From Oscillospiraceae bacterium (GTDB lineage: Bacteria; Bacillota; Clostridia; Oscillospirales; Oscillospiraceae), in assembly GCA_902802045.1 (NCBI GenBank), contig CADCKQ010000001.1, positions 124,001-188,000 of the forward strand: a stretch of 64,000 bases of DNA. Direction: 5' to 3'. Positions 15,973 through 24,383 of this stretch are shown here, one piece after another (position 1 is the stretch's first letter; every line of letters begins with the position of its first letter). Below the pieces are notes generated by a model. It had not been told where the DNA came from. It worked only from the letters and a program-made list of their open reading frames with translations, and made no database searches. The translations under genes and the position numbers were made by a program.

Positions 15973-17166
15973 TCAGTTTCCCCTGTAGATTATCTCGCCG
16001 CACTCGGGGCAGTATTTGGGAATATCGTTGGGATCATCAGGAACCCAACCGCACTTGTTGCATCTGACCTGTACCTGCGGGACTGCCGCTCTTGCAAGAC
16101 GGTTGCGAAGCAGAAGCACCAGTATCGCGAGCAGTGCCAGAACAGCCAGAACTATAAGCACGTACAGAAGTATCGTAGTGCCCGACGCGCCGCTTCTCGA
16201 AGCAGAGGTGCCGTCTGCGCCTGTGCCCGTATTGTCAATAGTCGAGACATTGTTCGGGTCTCCCGCAGCTCCGCTGTTGTTAATTGTCGTATCGACAGTC
16301 GCATCGTTGCCGCTTGTTCCGTTATGGGTTATGGCGGGATTGGAGCCCGTAGTGCCGTTGCCTGTTCCCGTGCCGTTATTCCCTCCGGTATATGAGGGGT
16401 TGTTCGTGTTGATCACAGGAGCTATCGTCGGAGACGGAGTGACTATAGGCGCGATGGTCGGAGTCGGGGAAGCCGGCGCTGCAGCGTCACTGACAGTAAC
16501 CTTCGCGTAATTGGTGTAAGCCGTTGTCCCGTCAAAACCCAGATATTTGCATTGAACGCTGTACCCGTCCATAGCTGCGGGGATATTCTTTAAAACGAGG
16601 CGTTCGGTATTGAAGCCGTCTATCTCCAGATTTTCAAAGCCCTTCTCTTTCTTGATCTCGGCTACGGAGTATGTCTTGCTCTTGTCGGCGTTTTTGAAGC
16701 GCCACTCAAGATACTGGGCATTGTCGGCTCTGGCAACGAAAACTGCGTCCTCGCCTGTCTTTACAGTCTCGTCTGTCGGGCTCTTGGTTATCGACAGGGG
16801 CTGATATACGTAGTAGCTCGGCTGTGACGTGGAGACCGGGGCGCCGGAGACAGTGAACGTGCAGACGTAGGTGACGGCTTCACCGTTTTTCGTCACATTT
16901 ATCTGGGCGTAGTAGGTCCCTGCCGTGTCAGGCATTCCGTATATCCACACCTGTGTGTCGTTGTTTGCTATCTGGATCCCGGAAGGCAGACTGCCGCTGA
17001 CAGAGACATCGGTGATGCTGCTGCCCTGATCCACGTAGTATGAAGAGATAAAATCTCCCGTTTTGAATACATAAGTTCTGTTTTCGGTAACGGCAAATGC
17101 GCTGACCGTAAACAGAGCGCAAATTAGCATTACCGCGACCGCTATGGCAAAAATACGTTTTTTCAT
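15973..17166 (-). CDS. Ig-like surface protein with C-terminal cytoplasmic zinc ribbon
   Basis: This 397-residue protein has a signal peptide (residues 1-25), a putative-Ig beta domain (about 28-110) and a second Ig-like domain (about 125-225). A Gly/Thr/Asn-rich low-complexity stretch (about 230-325), one transmembrane helix (about 330-353) and a short cytoplasmic tail follow. The tail has a rubredoxin-like ribbon, CNKCGWVPDD and CPECGEI. Placing a zinc ribbon on the inner face of a surface protein is unusual and suggests contact with a cytoplasmic partner. The neighbouring SPFH protein also ends in zinc ribbons. The function is unknown. Confidence 0.75.
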   Translation of the reverse strand: MKKRIFAIAVAVMLICALFTVSAFAVTENRTYVFKTGDFISSYYVDQGSSITDVSVSGSLPSGIQIANNDTQVWIYGMPDTAGTYYAQINVTKNGEAVTYVCTFTVSGAPVSTSQPSYYVYQPLSITKSPTDETVKTGEDAVFVARADNAQYLEWRFKNADKSKTYSVAEIKKEKGFENLEIDGFNTERLVLKNIPAAMDGYSVQCKYLGFDGTTAYTNYAKVTVSDAAAPASPTPTIAPIVTPSPTIAPVINTNNPSYTGGNNGTGTGNGTTGSNPAITHNGTSGNDATVDTTINNSGAAGDPNNVSTIDNTGTGADGTSASRSGASGTTILLYVLIVLAVLALLAILVLLLRNRLARAAVPQVQVRCNKCGWVPDDPNDIPKYCPECGEIIYRGN

Positions 17167-17227
17167 TATCCGGTCTCCTCAATCTTAAGGTACATTACAC
17201 TGATGGTATCAAACAATAGTGTAGATT

Positions 17228-17256
17228 ATGTTAACATTTTTATAAATCTTAGTCAA
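17228..17256 (-). promoter_or_regulatory. promoter of the Ig-like/lectin gene pair
   Basis: TTGACT (17251-17256) and TAACAT (17228-17233) lie on the minus strand with a 17-bp spacer. Confidence 0.6.
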
Positions 17257-17297
17257 GGAAAATATACCTGACTGCAAGCCGGAGTCTCCTCAGATCA

Positions 17298-18494
17298 TTA
17301 CGGTTTTCCGGTTCCGCACTCCGTGCAGAATTTGCCTTTATTGACTGTTCCGCAGCTGGGGCAGGTCCATTCCAAAGAAGGTCTCGCCGTGCCGCACTCG
17401 GGGCAGAACTTGCCTGTATTGACAGAGCCGCAGTTCGGGCAGGTCCAGGAATCTGCAGAAGCAGCAGGAGTACCGGCGGTCTGCTGAGCCGCGTTCTGGG
17501 CAGCCGCCATGCTGTAGAGCTCAGCCGCATTGGCGCCTCCCGCCTGGGCAGCCATATTCATGTTCATGAATCCCACAGCCGCTCCTCCGGCGTTGTTCGC
17601 AGCGTCCTTCATGGCCTGTGTCTGCGCTTGGATGACAGCTGCCGCGCCGAGGCCGGGATTCTGGTAGGCTGCAGCCTGCTGCATGGACTGGATCATCTCC
17701 TCGTCCTCTTCGGAGGCTTTGACCGAATTCACGCCGAAGGCAACGATCTCGATGCCTCTCTTGTTCTTCCAGGAAGCGGAGAGCTCATCATTCAGGGCGT
17801 TCGCGATCTCGCGCGTGTGGCCGGGAAGGGCCGAGTAGCGGATACCCATGTCGCTTATTTTCGCGAATGCAGGCTGGAGGGCTGTCAGAAGCTCGGATTT
17901 GAGCTGGGAGTCGATCTTGTCTCTTGTATAGCTGTTTTCCACATTGCCGCAGACATTCGTGTAGAAGAGGATCGGGTTGGTGATCCTGTAGCTGTATTCG
18001 CCGAAGCAGCGGATCGAGATGTCTATATCTATTCCCGCTCTCTGGTCAACTACTCTGAAGGGGATCGGGGAAGGCGTGCCGTATTTGTTCCCGATGATCT
18101 CCTTGGTATTGAAATAGTATACTCTTTGATCCTTGGCGGTGTCGCCCGCAAATGTGAAGCGCTTTCCGATCAGTTTGAATATCTCGGGGATGTTCTCGCT
18201 CAGGCTCCCGTAGAACAGAGAAGGCTCCGTAGACATGTCGTAGGTGTATTCGCCCGCCTCAGCGCAGAGGTCTACGACCTTGCCCTGCTCGACGATTATC
18301 ATACACTGGCCTTCGGCTATGGCGATTATCGAGCCGTTGGAAATGATATTGTCATTGCCTCTGTTGTTTCTGTTTCTCTTCTTGCCTTTGACGACAAGAA
18401 CATCTGCCGGAATCGAATCACAGTAGAAATACTCCTTCCACTGGTCGCTGAGTACGCTGCCGGCGCTTATCAGAGCTGTAGAAATTAGTCCCAT
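17298..18494 (-). CDS. SPFH-domain protein with double zinc ribbon (YdjI-like)
   Basis: This 398-residue protein has an SPFH/Band 7-like domain over residues 20-300 (including PIPFRVVDQRAGIDIDISIRC and the helix EDEEMIQSMQQAAAYQ). An Ala/Gln/Met-rich linker follows, then two zinc ribbons at the C-terminus (CPNCGSVNTGKFCPECG and CPSCGTVNKGKFCTECG). In Bacillus subtilis the related YdjI recruits a membrane-protective complex to the membrane. That makes a membrane-associated scaffold plausible here. A promoter is not obvious. The neighbouring tRNA genes diverge from it. Confidence 0.88.
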   Translation of the reverse strand: MGLISTALISAGSVLSDQWKEYFYCDSIPADVLVVKGKKRNRNNRGNDNIISNGSIIAIAEGQCMIIVEQGKVVDLCAEAGEYTYDMSTEPSLFYGSLSENIPEIFKLIGKRFTFAGDTAKDQRVYYFNTKEIIGNKYGTPSPIPFRVVDQRAGIDIDISIRCFGEYSYRITNPILFYTNVCGNVENSYTRDKIDSQLKSELLTALQPAFAKISDMGIRYSALPGHTREIANALNDELSASWKNKRGIEIVAFGVNSVKASEEDEEMIQSMQQAAAYQNPGLGAAAVIQAQTQAMKDAANNAGGAAVGFMNMNMAAQAGGANAAELYSMAAAQNAAQQTAGTPAASADSWTCPNCGSVNTGKFCPECGTARPSLEWTCPSCGTVNKGKFCTECGTGKP

Positions 18495-18523
18495 ATCGTT
18501 CTCCTTTTCGAGTAAAAATATTA

Positions 18524-18552
18524 TTGACTTTTAAAATGCCGTATGATATATT
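18524..18552 (+). promoter_or_regulatory. promoter of the two-tRNA unit
   Basis: TTGACT (18524-18529) and TATATT (18547-18552) are 17 bp apart and end 14 bp before the first tRNA. Confidence 0.75.
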
Positions 18553-18566
18553 TGCGTTTGCAATTC

Positions 18567-18642
18567 GGACCGTTAGCTCAGTTGGTAGAGCAACCGGCTC
18601 ATAACCGGTCGGTCCGGGGTTCGAGTCCCTGACGGTCCACCA
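18567..18642 (+). tRNA. tRNA with CAU anticodon, probably tRNA-Ile2
   Basis: The 76-nt cloverleaf has acceptor GGACCGT/ACGGTCC, an anticodon stem ACCGG/CCGGT around CTCATAA, a TTCGAGT T-loop and an encoded CCA. The anticodon is CAU. The window has a second CAU tRNA at 54170-54246 that resembles the Bacillus elongator tRNA-Met. This one resembles the Bacillus tRNA-Ile2, whose C34 is changed to lysidine by TilS. It could also be tRNA-Met, and sequence alone does not settle it. Confidence 0.9.
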
Positions 18643-18651
18643 ATTGCATCT

Positions 18652-18727
18652 AGGGGAATAGCTCAGCTGGTAGAGCGGCGGTCTCCAAAACCGTAGGCCG
18701 AGGGTTCGAAGCCTTCTTCCCCTGCCA
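18652..18727 (+). tRNA. tRNA-Trp (CCA)
   Basis: The 76-nt cloverleaf has acceptor AGGGGAA/TTCCCCT, anticodon loop CTCCAAA giving CCA, T-loop TTCGAAG and an encoded CCA. It lies 9 bp after the CAU tRNA and is probably cotranscribed with it. Confidence 0.95.
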
Positions 18728-18730
18728 ATC

Positions 18731-18762
18731 AACTCCGTGTCCGAAAGGTACGGAGTTTTTTG
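18731..18762 (+). terminator. terminator of the tRNA unit
   Basis: AACTCCGT pairs with ACGGAGTT and is followed by a TTTTTTG tail. Confidence 0.85.
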
Positions 18763-18842
18763 TTGCTCCGTTCACTTTTCAGCCTATTTTATCAGCATTC
18801 TTTCCGTATTGCAAATATTATCGTCTGTAAGCCTCTCTTATT

Positions 18843-18871
18843 AAAGCACCGCCTTGTAAAAGCGGTGCTTT
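18843..18871 (-). terminator. terminator of the GH3 operon
   Basis: AAAGCACCGC and GCGGTGCTTT form a strong stem 12 bp beyond the GH3 stop. The T-tract after the stem is short. Confidence 0.75.
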
Positions 18872-18882
18872 CTGTTTCTCTC

Positions 18883-21258
18883 TTATTTCTTTTTTCCGTT
18901 CACGGCGTCCAGTATCTTCCGGAGCTTTGCGTCCGTAAGAAGATTCGTCATCCGGGAAAATGCCCTTAGCGGGATATTCACCGCCATTTCCATATCCATC
19001 GCCTTTTGGAGGGAACCCGTCTTTTTAAGCGTTTCGACATACAGGTTCAGACCGCTGTAAAGAAGCTTTAAAGGCCCTCTTTTCTTTTTCCCCATGGCGA
19101 CCGGAGTGTCGAATTCCAGAGGCGCGGACAGATCCCATCTGCTCTCGGGTATCGGTCTTCCCAGAATATACTCAAACGCGTCATCGGGAACATTCTGGAC
19201 ATCAGCTTCAAAATATTCGGGAATATCTGTTCTCGAGTATGGACTCAAGGCTTTATTGCCTTCAAATGAGATAGTTGAAGAGAGCTTCTGGTCCTCATCT
19301 CTCGAGGATGAACCCACGCTCACAGTATATTTGCCGTCTTCGCTTACCCAGGAGTGCGTATTCGTATTCCAATAGGAGAAAGCGTGTTCATCTAAGCTTA
19401 TTTCTACAGTTTTCTTCTCTCCCGGCTCGAGAAAGATTTTTTTGAATCCGGCGAGCTTCTTCTTTTCGCGGAACACTTCGCTTTTGCTTCTGTCTGAGAA
19501 TCCCGCATATACCTGGCAGACCTCTGCCCCTGCGCGCTTGCCTGTGTTCTTCAAAGTGAAAGTGACCTTGCCGTCCTCAAGCTTCAGGTCCTTATATTCG
19601 AAGCCGGTATACGAAAGCCCGTAACCGAATGGGTATCTGACTCTGACTCCTCTGGTGTCGTAGTATCTGTATCCGACAAAGATGCTCTCCCGGTATTCGG
19701 CAGTCGCTTCTTTCCCGGGCCAGTATTTATAACAGGGGACATCCCTTCTGACAACTGGTATGGTCTCGGACATCTTTCCGGAGGGATTCACCTCTCCTGA
19801 GATGATCCTCGAAACTGCTTTCGCCGCTCCCTGTCCTCCTAGAGAGGTCCAGATCACAGCGGCAGCATTCTTGTCCCAGTTCATGTTGACCGGGCTTCCC
19901 GCGGACACGACAGCGATTATGTTGGGATTGACCTTCGCAACCGCCTCAACGAGCTTCACCTGGTTTTCAGGCATCTTCATGTTTTCCCTGTCTCTGCCCT
20001 CAGCCTCGGAAAACTCGTCGAGCCCGAGAAACATGACAACAAAATCCGCATCAGCGGAAAGCTCCGCAGCCTCGTTCAGAAGACCCGTGTCCTTTTTGCC
20101 CAGTCTGTCGAAGCCTTTGCAGTATCCCGCGATCTCAAAGCCCTCCGCCTTGAGCGAATCGAGCCCCGTCTCAAGATAATTGGGGTTGACATGCGAGGAG
20201 CCCGCCCCCTGATACCTCGGAGAGACTGCAAAGTCGCCAATTACCGCTATCTTCGCTCCCTTCTCGAGCGGCAGGATATCGGCAATATTCTTCAACAGTA
20301 CGCACGAGGCCTCGGCAGCCTTCACCGCAAACTCATGGTGGGCTTTTTTGTCGTAGACCTTGGGATCTTTTACCGCCTCAGCGCCTTCAAAAGCGAAGCT
20401 GAGGAGCTTCTCCGCGTTGGCGTCAAGCGTTTTCAGGCTTATCTTCCCGTTTCCGGCCGCGTCCAGAATGGCCGTGTCCGTCTCACCTCCGGAATACGGC
20501 ATCTCCAGATTCAGCCCGGCATTGACCCCTTTGACCCTGTCGCTTACAGCGCCCCAGTCTGAGATCACGATACCTTCAAAGCCGAACCGGTCTCTCAGCA
20601 CATCGCTGAGAAGGTACCTGTTCTCAGATGCGTATGTGCCGTTCACTTTATTGTACGAACACATAACTGCCTTTGCTTTACCCTCTTTTACGGCAGTTTC
20701 GAAGGCGGGAAGGTATATCTCCTGAAGAGCCCTCTCATCTATGACACTGTCCGAGGTCATTCTGAGAGTCTCCTGGGAGTTTGCGGCAAAATGCTTGCAG
20801 CACGCTGCGACGCCGTTTGCCTGTATCCCGCGGATCAGCGCAGCGCCCATCTTCCCCGCGAGATGCGGATCTTCCGAATAATATTCGAAATTCCTTCCGC
20901 AGAGAGGATTTCTCTTTATGTTGATCCCGGGACCGAGGACCATGGAGATCCCTTCGGAAGCGGCCTCTTCTCCGAGGAGCTTTCCCATCTCCTCGTTGAG
21001 CTCCTCATCCCAGGAGGAAGCCATGGCCGCAGCCGTGGGGAAGCAGGTAGCAGGGACTGAATCGTTTATTTCCAGATCCAGATCCATGCTCTTCATCTTC
21101 CGGAGCCCGTGAGGCCCGTCGGTCATCATGACGGAAGGAACTCCGAGTCGCTCTATCCCCTTTGTATGCCAGCTGTCAGCTCCGGAGCAGAGCTTTGCTT
21201 TCTCCTCCAGAGTCAGTCTGTCCGTAATTTCTTTAATCGCTATATAATCAGTTCCCAT
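18883..21258 (-). CDS. glycoside hydrolase family 3 beta-glucosidase
   Basis: This 791-residue enzyme has the GH3 (beta/alpha)8 domain first, with KHFAAN (155-160) and the nucleophile Asp234 in GIVISDWGA. The alpha/beta sandwich domain and a fibronectin III-like domain (ending near residue 680) follow. About 110 extra C-terminal residues form a helical tail. There is no signal peptide, so it acts on imported short beta-glucosides. The gene overlaps the start region of the GPH symporter gene (11 bp), which would supply the substrate. The exact sugar specificity cannot be told from sequence. Confidence 0.93.
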   Translation of the reverse strand: MGTDYIAIKEITDRLTLEEKAKLCSGADSWHTKGIERLGVPSVMMTDGPHGLRKMKSMDLDLEINDSVPATCFPTAAAMASSWDEELNEEMGKLLGEEAASEGISMVLGPGINIKRNPLCGRNFEYYSEDPHLAGKMGAALIRGIQANGVAACCKHFAANSQETLRMTSDSVIDERALQEIYLPAFETAVKEGKAKAVMCSYNKVNGTYASENRYLLSDVLRDRFGFEGIVISDWGAVSDRVKGVNAGLNLEMPYSGGETDTAILDAAGNGKISLKTLDANAEKLLSFAFEGAEAVKDPKVYDKKAHHEFAVKAAEASCVLLKNIADILPLEKGAKIAVIGDFAVSPRYQGAGSSHVNPNYLETGLDSLKAEGFEIAGYCKGFDRLGKKDTGLLNEAAELSADADFVVMFLGLDEFSEAEGRDRENMKMPENQVKLVEAVAKVNPNIIAVVSAGSPVNMNWDKNAAAVIWTSLGGQGAAKAVSRIISGEVNPSGKMSETIPVVRRDVPCYKYWPGKEATAEYRESIFVGYRYYDTRGVRVRYPFGYGLSYTGFEYKDLKLEDGKVTFTLKNTGKRAGAEVCQVYAGFSDRSKSEVFREKKKLAGFKKIFLEPGEKKTVEISLDEHAFSYWNTNTHSWVSEDGKYTVSVGSSSRDEDQKLSSTISFEGNKALSPYSRTDIPEYFEADVQNVPDDAFEYILGRPIPESRWDLSAPLEFDTPVAMGKKKRGPLKLLYSGLNLYVETLKKTGSLQKAMDMEMAVNIPLRAFSRMTNLLTDAKLRKILDAVNGKKK

Positions 21259-22699
21259 TTACTGTATCGTTTCTTCTTGCCTTCACCATCTCCGCTATCT
21301 CCGTGACGCGCTCATCGGTCAGCGTGAACTTCCTGCGGAAGTAAATGAAAGCTATAGCAAGTCCTATCACAGGGATGACCGTCATAGTCATTCTGAGTCC
21401 TGCCTTGCTCGCGGCGGATACGCCTTGCGACCAGTCCACAAGCTTGTCTGCCTCGGAGACCTCCGTGCCTGCCTGCAGATGGTTGATGCTGAGGCAGATC
21501 GAGGCGACCAGCGCAGCCACGCCTGAGGCGAGCTTTACGACAAAGGTCTGCATCGAGAAGATGACGCTTTCATCGCGGCGGTTGTTCTTCAGTTCGCCGT
21601 AGTCGACGGTGTTTGCAAGGAAGACAGTCGTGATAACGGTGAGCATACCGTTGGCCGCGAAGATAAAGAATGCCGGTATGAAGAGCATGAATACGCTGGA
21701 CATGTTCGTAAAGGCCAGGACAAGCAGCACCGCGTATCCGGCCATAGCCATCGCGAGGCTTATGTAGAAGATCTGCAGGCTGGTGAATCTTTTCCTGAGC
21801 AGCGGATAGAAGGCCATCATCGAAAGGACCTGGATGGCTCCTCCGAACATGTTGAACAGCACGTATGCGTCATTCCATCCCGTCGTTCCGAAGTCATACT
21901 TGAAAAAGTATATGACCAGATTGGAGGTGATGTAGATTGAGCAGTTTATCAGAACGATCGCTATCGTGACGGTCATGGCCTGGTCGTTCTGTACGAGAGC
22001 CTTGAACATCTGTCCGACAGATACGGTCTGCATGTCGGCAGTCGATTTCTCCTTGACATTGACGCAGGTGAGTATCGTGAAGATGATGAAGATGGCGGCA
22101 ATTATGATCGAAAAGTACTTGAATCCGACGATCTCGATCATTTTCGCTCCGGCTTCGCTGCCCGCGAAGACGTTTCCAAGTATCGGGACCAGCATCATCG
22201 TGAACACCGTAACTATCGCGCTTCCGACGCCCGCGCTGGTACGGGCAAGTGTGGTCAGATTCTCGCGTTCCCTGCCTCCGTTGGTAAAGGCCGGGATCAT
22301 GGACCAGTAGGGGATGTCCATCATTGTATAGGTCACGCCCCAAAGGATGTAGGTCACTGCAGCATAGGCGACAAGGCCTTTCGCATTCATGGCAGGAGGC
22401 GCGGCAAACATCAGCACCAGCACGACGGCGTTTGTCAGAGTCCCTATTAAAAGCCAGGGGCGGAACTTGCCCCAGCGCGTGCGGGTCTTGGCTACAACGA
22501 CGCCCATGATCGGATCGTTGAAAGCGTCAAATACGCGGGCAGCCATAAGTATGATGCCCATGGCAATGGCATTGACGCCCAGAAGATCCTGGAAATAATA
22601 CAGTACATAGCTGGCAGACAGCATATACACCATATCTTTTCCTACGGCACCGAGCGCATACGAGATTTTTGATTTGAGCGGAAGCTTGTTATTCTCCAT
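21248..22699 (-). CDS. GPH-family glycoside:cation symporter
   Basis: This 483-residue transporter has twelve hydrophobic segments and the GPH signature near helix 2-3, ARVFDAFNDPIMGVVV and TRTRWGKFRPWLLIG. The family imports glycosides, pentosides or hexuronides with sodium or protons. It overlaps the GH3 gene, which indicates a beta-glucoside substrate. A GGAGGAAT ribosome binding site precedes the ATG. Confidence 0.92.
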   Translation of the reverse strand: MENNKLPLKSKISYALGAVGKDMVYMLSASYVLYYFQDLLGVNAIAMGIILMAARVFDAFNDPIMGVVVAKTRTRWGKFRPWLLIGTLTNAVVLVLMFAAPPAMNAKGLVAYAAVTYILWGVTYTMMDIPYWSMIPAFTNGGRERENLTTLARTSAGVGSAIVTVFTMMLVPILGNVFAGSEAGAKMIEIVGFKYFSIIIAAIFIIFTILTCVNVKEKSTADMQTVSVGQMFKALVQNDQAMTVTIAIVLINCSIYITSNLVIYFFKYDFGTTGWNDAYVLFNMFGGAIQVLSMMAFYPLLRKRFTSLQIFYISLAMAMAGYAVLLVLAFTNMSSVFMLFIPAFFIFAANGMLTVITTVFLANTVDYGELKNNRRDESVIFSMQTFVVKLASGVAALVASICLSINHLQAGTEVSEADKLVDWSQGVSAASKAGLRMTMTVIPVIGLAIAFIYFRRKFTLTDERVTEIAEMVKARRNDTVNGN

Positions 22700-22769
22700 G
22701 ATTCCTCCTGGTTATTCTGCCTTGTGGCAGTTTAGTGACATTTTTAACGGAATTTCCTTTCCGAGTATT

Positions 22770-24251
22770 TCAGACTGCTGCGCGGCGTTCTTCGAGCTCC
22801 TCGCAGATCCTCTTGTATTCGTCCTCGTCGAGTCTGTATTTTTTCTTATAGAGCCTGTAAGCGGAATACATAAAAACGAGGCTGAGGACTGTCATGCATA
22901 TCAGAAGAGCTCTGGGCTTGGACTTGTCTATTCCCGTGATGACTTCGTTGATAAGTCCGAGCTTCTCGTCTGCCGTAATGGTCCCGCTCTGGGCGGCATT
23001 CTCGAGCGCGGAGATCTGGTTCGTGCTCTCAAGCACTCTGAACACGATATAGATGCCGCTGGTGATAAGGGCGACCAGCGCGGAAGCGAGCTTTGTAACA
23101 AATGGCCTTATGGAACCTATAACGGCCTCCTCTCTCTCGCCCGTCTTGATCTCGTTGTACTCCACACAGTTGCTGATGGAGATCATGAGTATCAGATAGA
23201 AGCAGTAGGATCCGAAATTGCCTGCAGTGTAGCCGAGAACTATGAGCCAGAATTTGATCGTGCTTGTTGGAAGGAGTATTCCGATAACGAGCATGAAAGC
23301 GTATCCTATGGCGGATATGAGCATCATGGTGTCCATTATGGACTTCCTGGTGTGTTTTCTGGCAATGGCCGGGTAGAAGATCATCAGAAACGCAGTGGCG
23401 GACATTCCGATCATCGTAAACCAGAACCAGAGCCCGCCTTCATAGCCGTATTCGAAATAGACATAGAACTGGCCGACCCCGTTCGCTATTATCCCGCCTC
23501 CGAGCTCGCGGAGCAATAGGACCAGAGCCGCGCAGACGAGCTGGTCGTTGCCGGATATGGTCTTAACGATCGTCTTTATGCTTATGGGAGGTGCGTCGTC
23601 ATCCTTGTAGTTTCTCTGCTCCTTTACTCCGAACACCGTAAAGCACATGAAGAGCGGAGCGAGTATCGAGACGATCACCGCTATTCTCCCGTAGGCTGTA
23701 ACCGCGTTCCCGCCCAAGGCGTTGCTGCCCGTCGTGAGCGTCGGGATAAGCCCCATCGCCAGCACCATGCCGACTCCGGCAAACAGAGTCGCCCTCGCCG
23801 TGAACATGTTTCTCGCGTCCGGATCTGAGCTTAGCGCGGGGACCATTCCCCAGTAGGCGATGTCATGCATGGTATATGTGATGCTGTAGAGGAAATACAT
23901 GATAGCGAAGAACCACACAAAGGTCCAGCCCTGGTAATTGTTGTTGAAGGTATAAATGATCACAAAGGATGTGGTCAGAATACCGATTACGAGCCAGGGT
24001 TTGAATTTTCCCCAGCGGGTCCTCGTGTGTTCAATGATATTGCCCATTACCGGGTCGTTGAGAGCATCAAAGACTCGCGCCGCAGCCATGATGATCGATA
24101 TGGCAGCGAGCTGGGCTACGCTGAGCTGTCTCGTTATGAGGATATAAGTCATAAGATAACCCGTAAACAGGTTATATATCATGTCTCTTCCGACTGTCCC
24201 CAGCGGGAAGAACCACAGATTTTTCTTTCTTTGAGCAAGATCTTCGTGCAT
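22770..24251 (-). CDS. second GPH-family sugar:cation symporter
   Basis: This 493-residue paralogue of the neighbouring GPH transporter has the same hallmark blocks, ARVFDALNDPVMG and TRTRWGKFKPWLVIG, and twelve hydrophobic segments. I chose the ATG at 24251 (MHEDLAQRKK). It follows a purine-rich AGGGGCAGG ribosome binding region, and the predicted promoter at 24301-24329 would begin transcription downstream of the upstream ATGs at 24341 and 24302. A run of ten G (minus strand, 24264-24273) touches the ribosome binding region. The gene is first in the GH3 operon. Confidence 0.9.
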   Translation of the reverse strand: MHEDLAQRKKNLWFFPLGTVGRDMIYNLFTGYLMTYILITRQLSVAQLAAISIIMAAARVFDALNDPVMGNIIEHTRTRWGKFKPWLVIGILTTSFVIIYTFNNNYQGWTFVWFFAIMYFLYSITYTMHDIAYWGMVPALSSDPDARNMFTARATLFAGVGMVLAMGLIPTLTTGSNALGGNAVTAYGRIAVIVSILAPLFMCFTVFGVKEQRNYKDDDAPPISIKTIVKTISGNDQLVCAALVLLLRELGGGIIANGVGQFYVYFEYGYEGGLWFWFTMIGMSATAFLMIFYPAIARKHTRKSIMDTMMLISAIGYAFMLVIGILLPTSTIKFWLIVLGYTAGNFGSYCFYLILMISISNCVEYNEIKTGEREEAVIGSIRPFVTKLASALVALITSGIYIVFRVLESTNQISALENAAQSGTITADEKLGLINEVITGIDKSKPRALLICMTVLSLVFMYSAYRLYKKKYRLDEDEYKRICEELEERRAAV

Positions 24252-24263
24252 AATCCTGCCCCT

Positions 24264-24273
24264 CCCCCCCCCC
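24264..24273 (-). repeat. G10 homopolymer in the 5' leader of a sugar transporter gene
   Basis: Ten consecutive C on the plus strand (G on the minus strand) lie 13 to 22 bp before the ATG at 24251 and abut the ribosome binding region. Tracts of this length can change in length by slippage. If translation began at 24302 the tract would be inside the reading frame. Confidence 0.8.
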
Positions 24274-24300
24274 GTTAAGATCTCTTGGATCAGTTTATTC

Positions 24301-24329
24301 ATTTTACTATATCTTCCGAAGACTTTCAA
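24301..24329 (-). promoter_or_regulatory. promoter of the GPH/GPH/GH3 operon
   Basis: TTGAAA (24324-24329) and TAAAAT (24301-24306) are 17 bp apart on the minus strand. The predicted start of transcription is near 24294. Confidence 0.65.
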
Positions 24330-24340
24330 TTGCAAGGGCA

Positions 24341-24371
24341 AATAAAAATGCCGCCGTTTTATACGGCGGCA
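24341..24371 (-). terminator. terminator of the tcdA-pdxY unit
   Basis: TGCCGCCG and CGGCGGCA form the stem, followed on the minus strand by TTTTTATTTG. Confidence 0.88.
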
Positions 24372-24383
24372 ATGATGCTCTTC

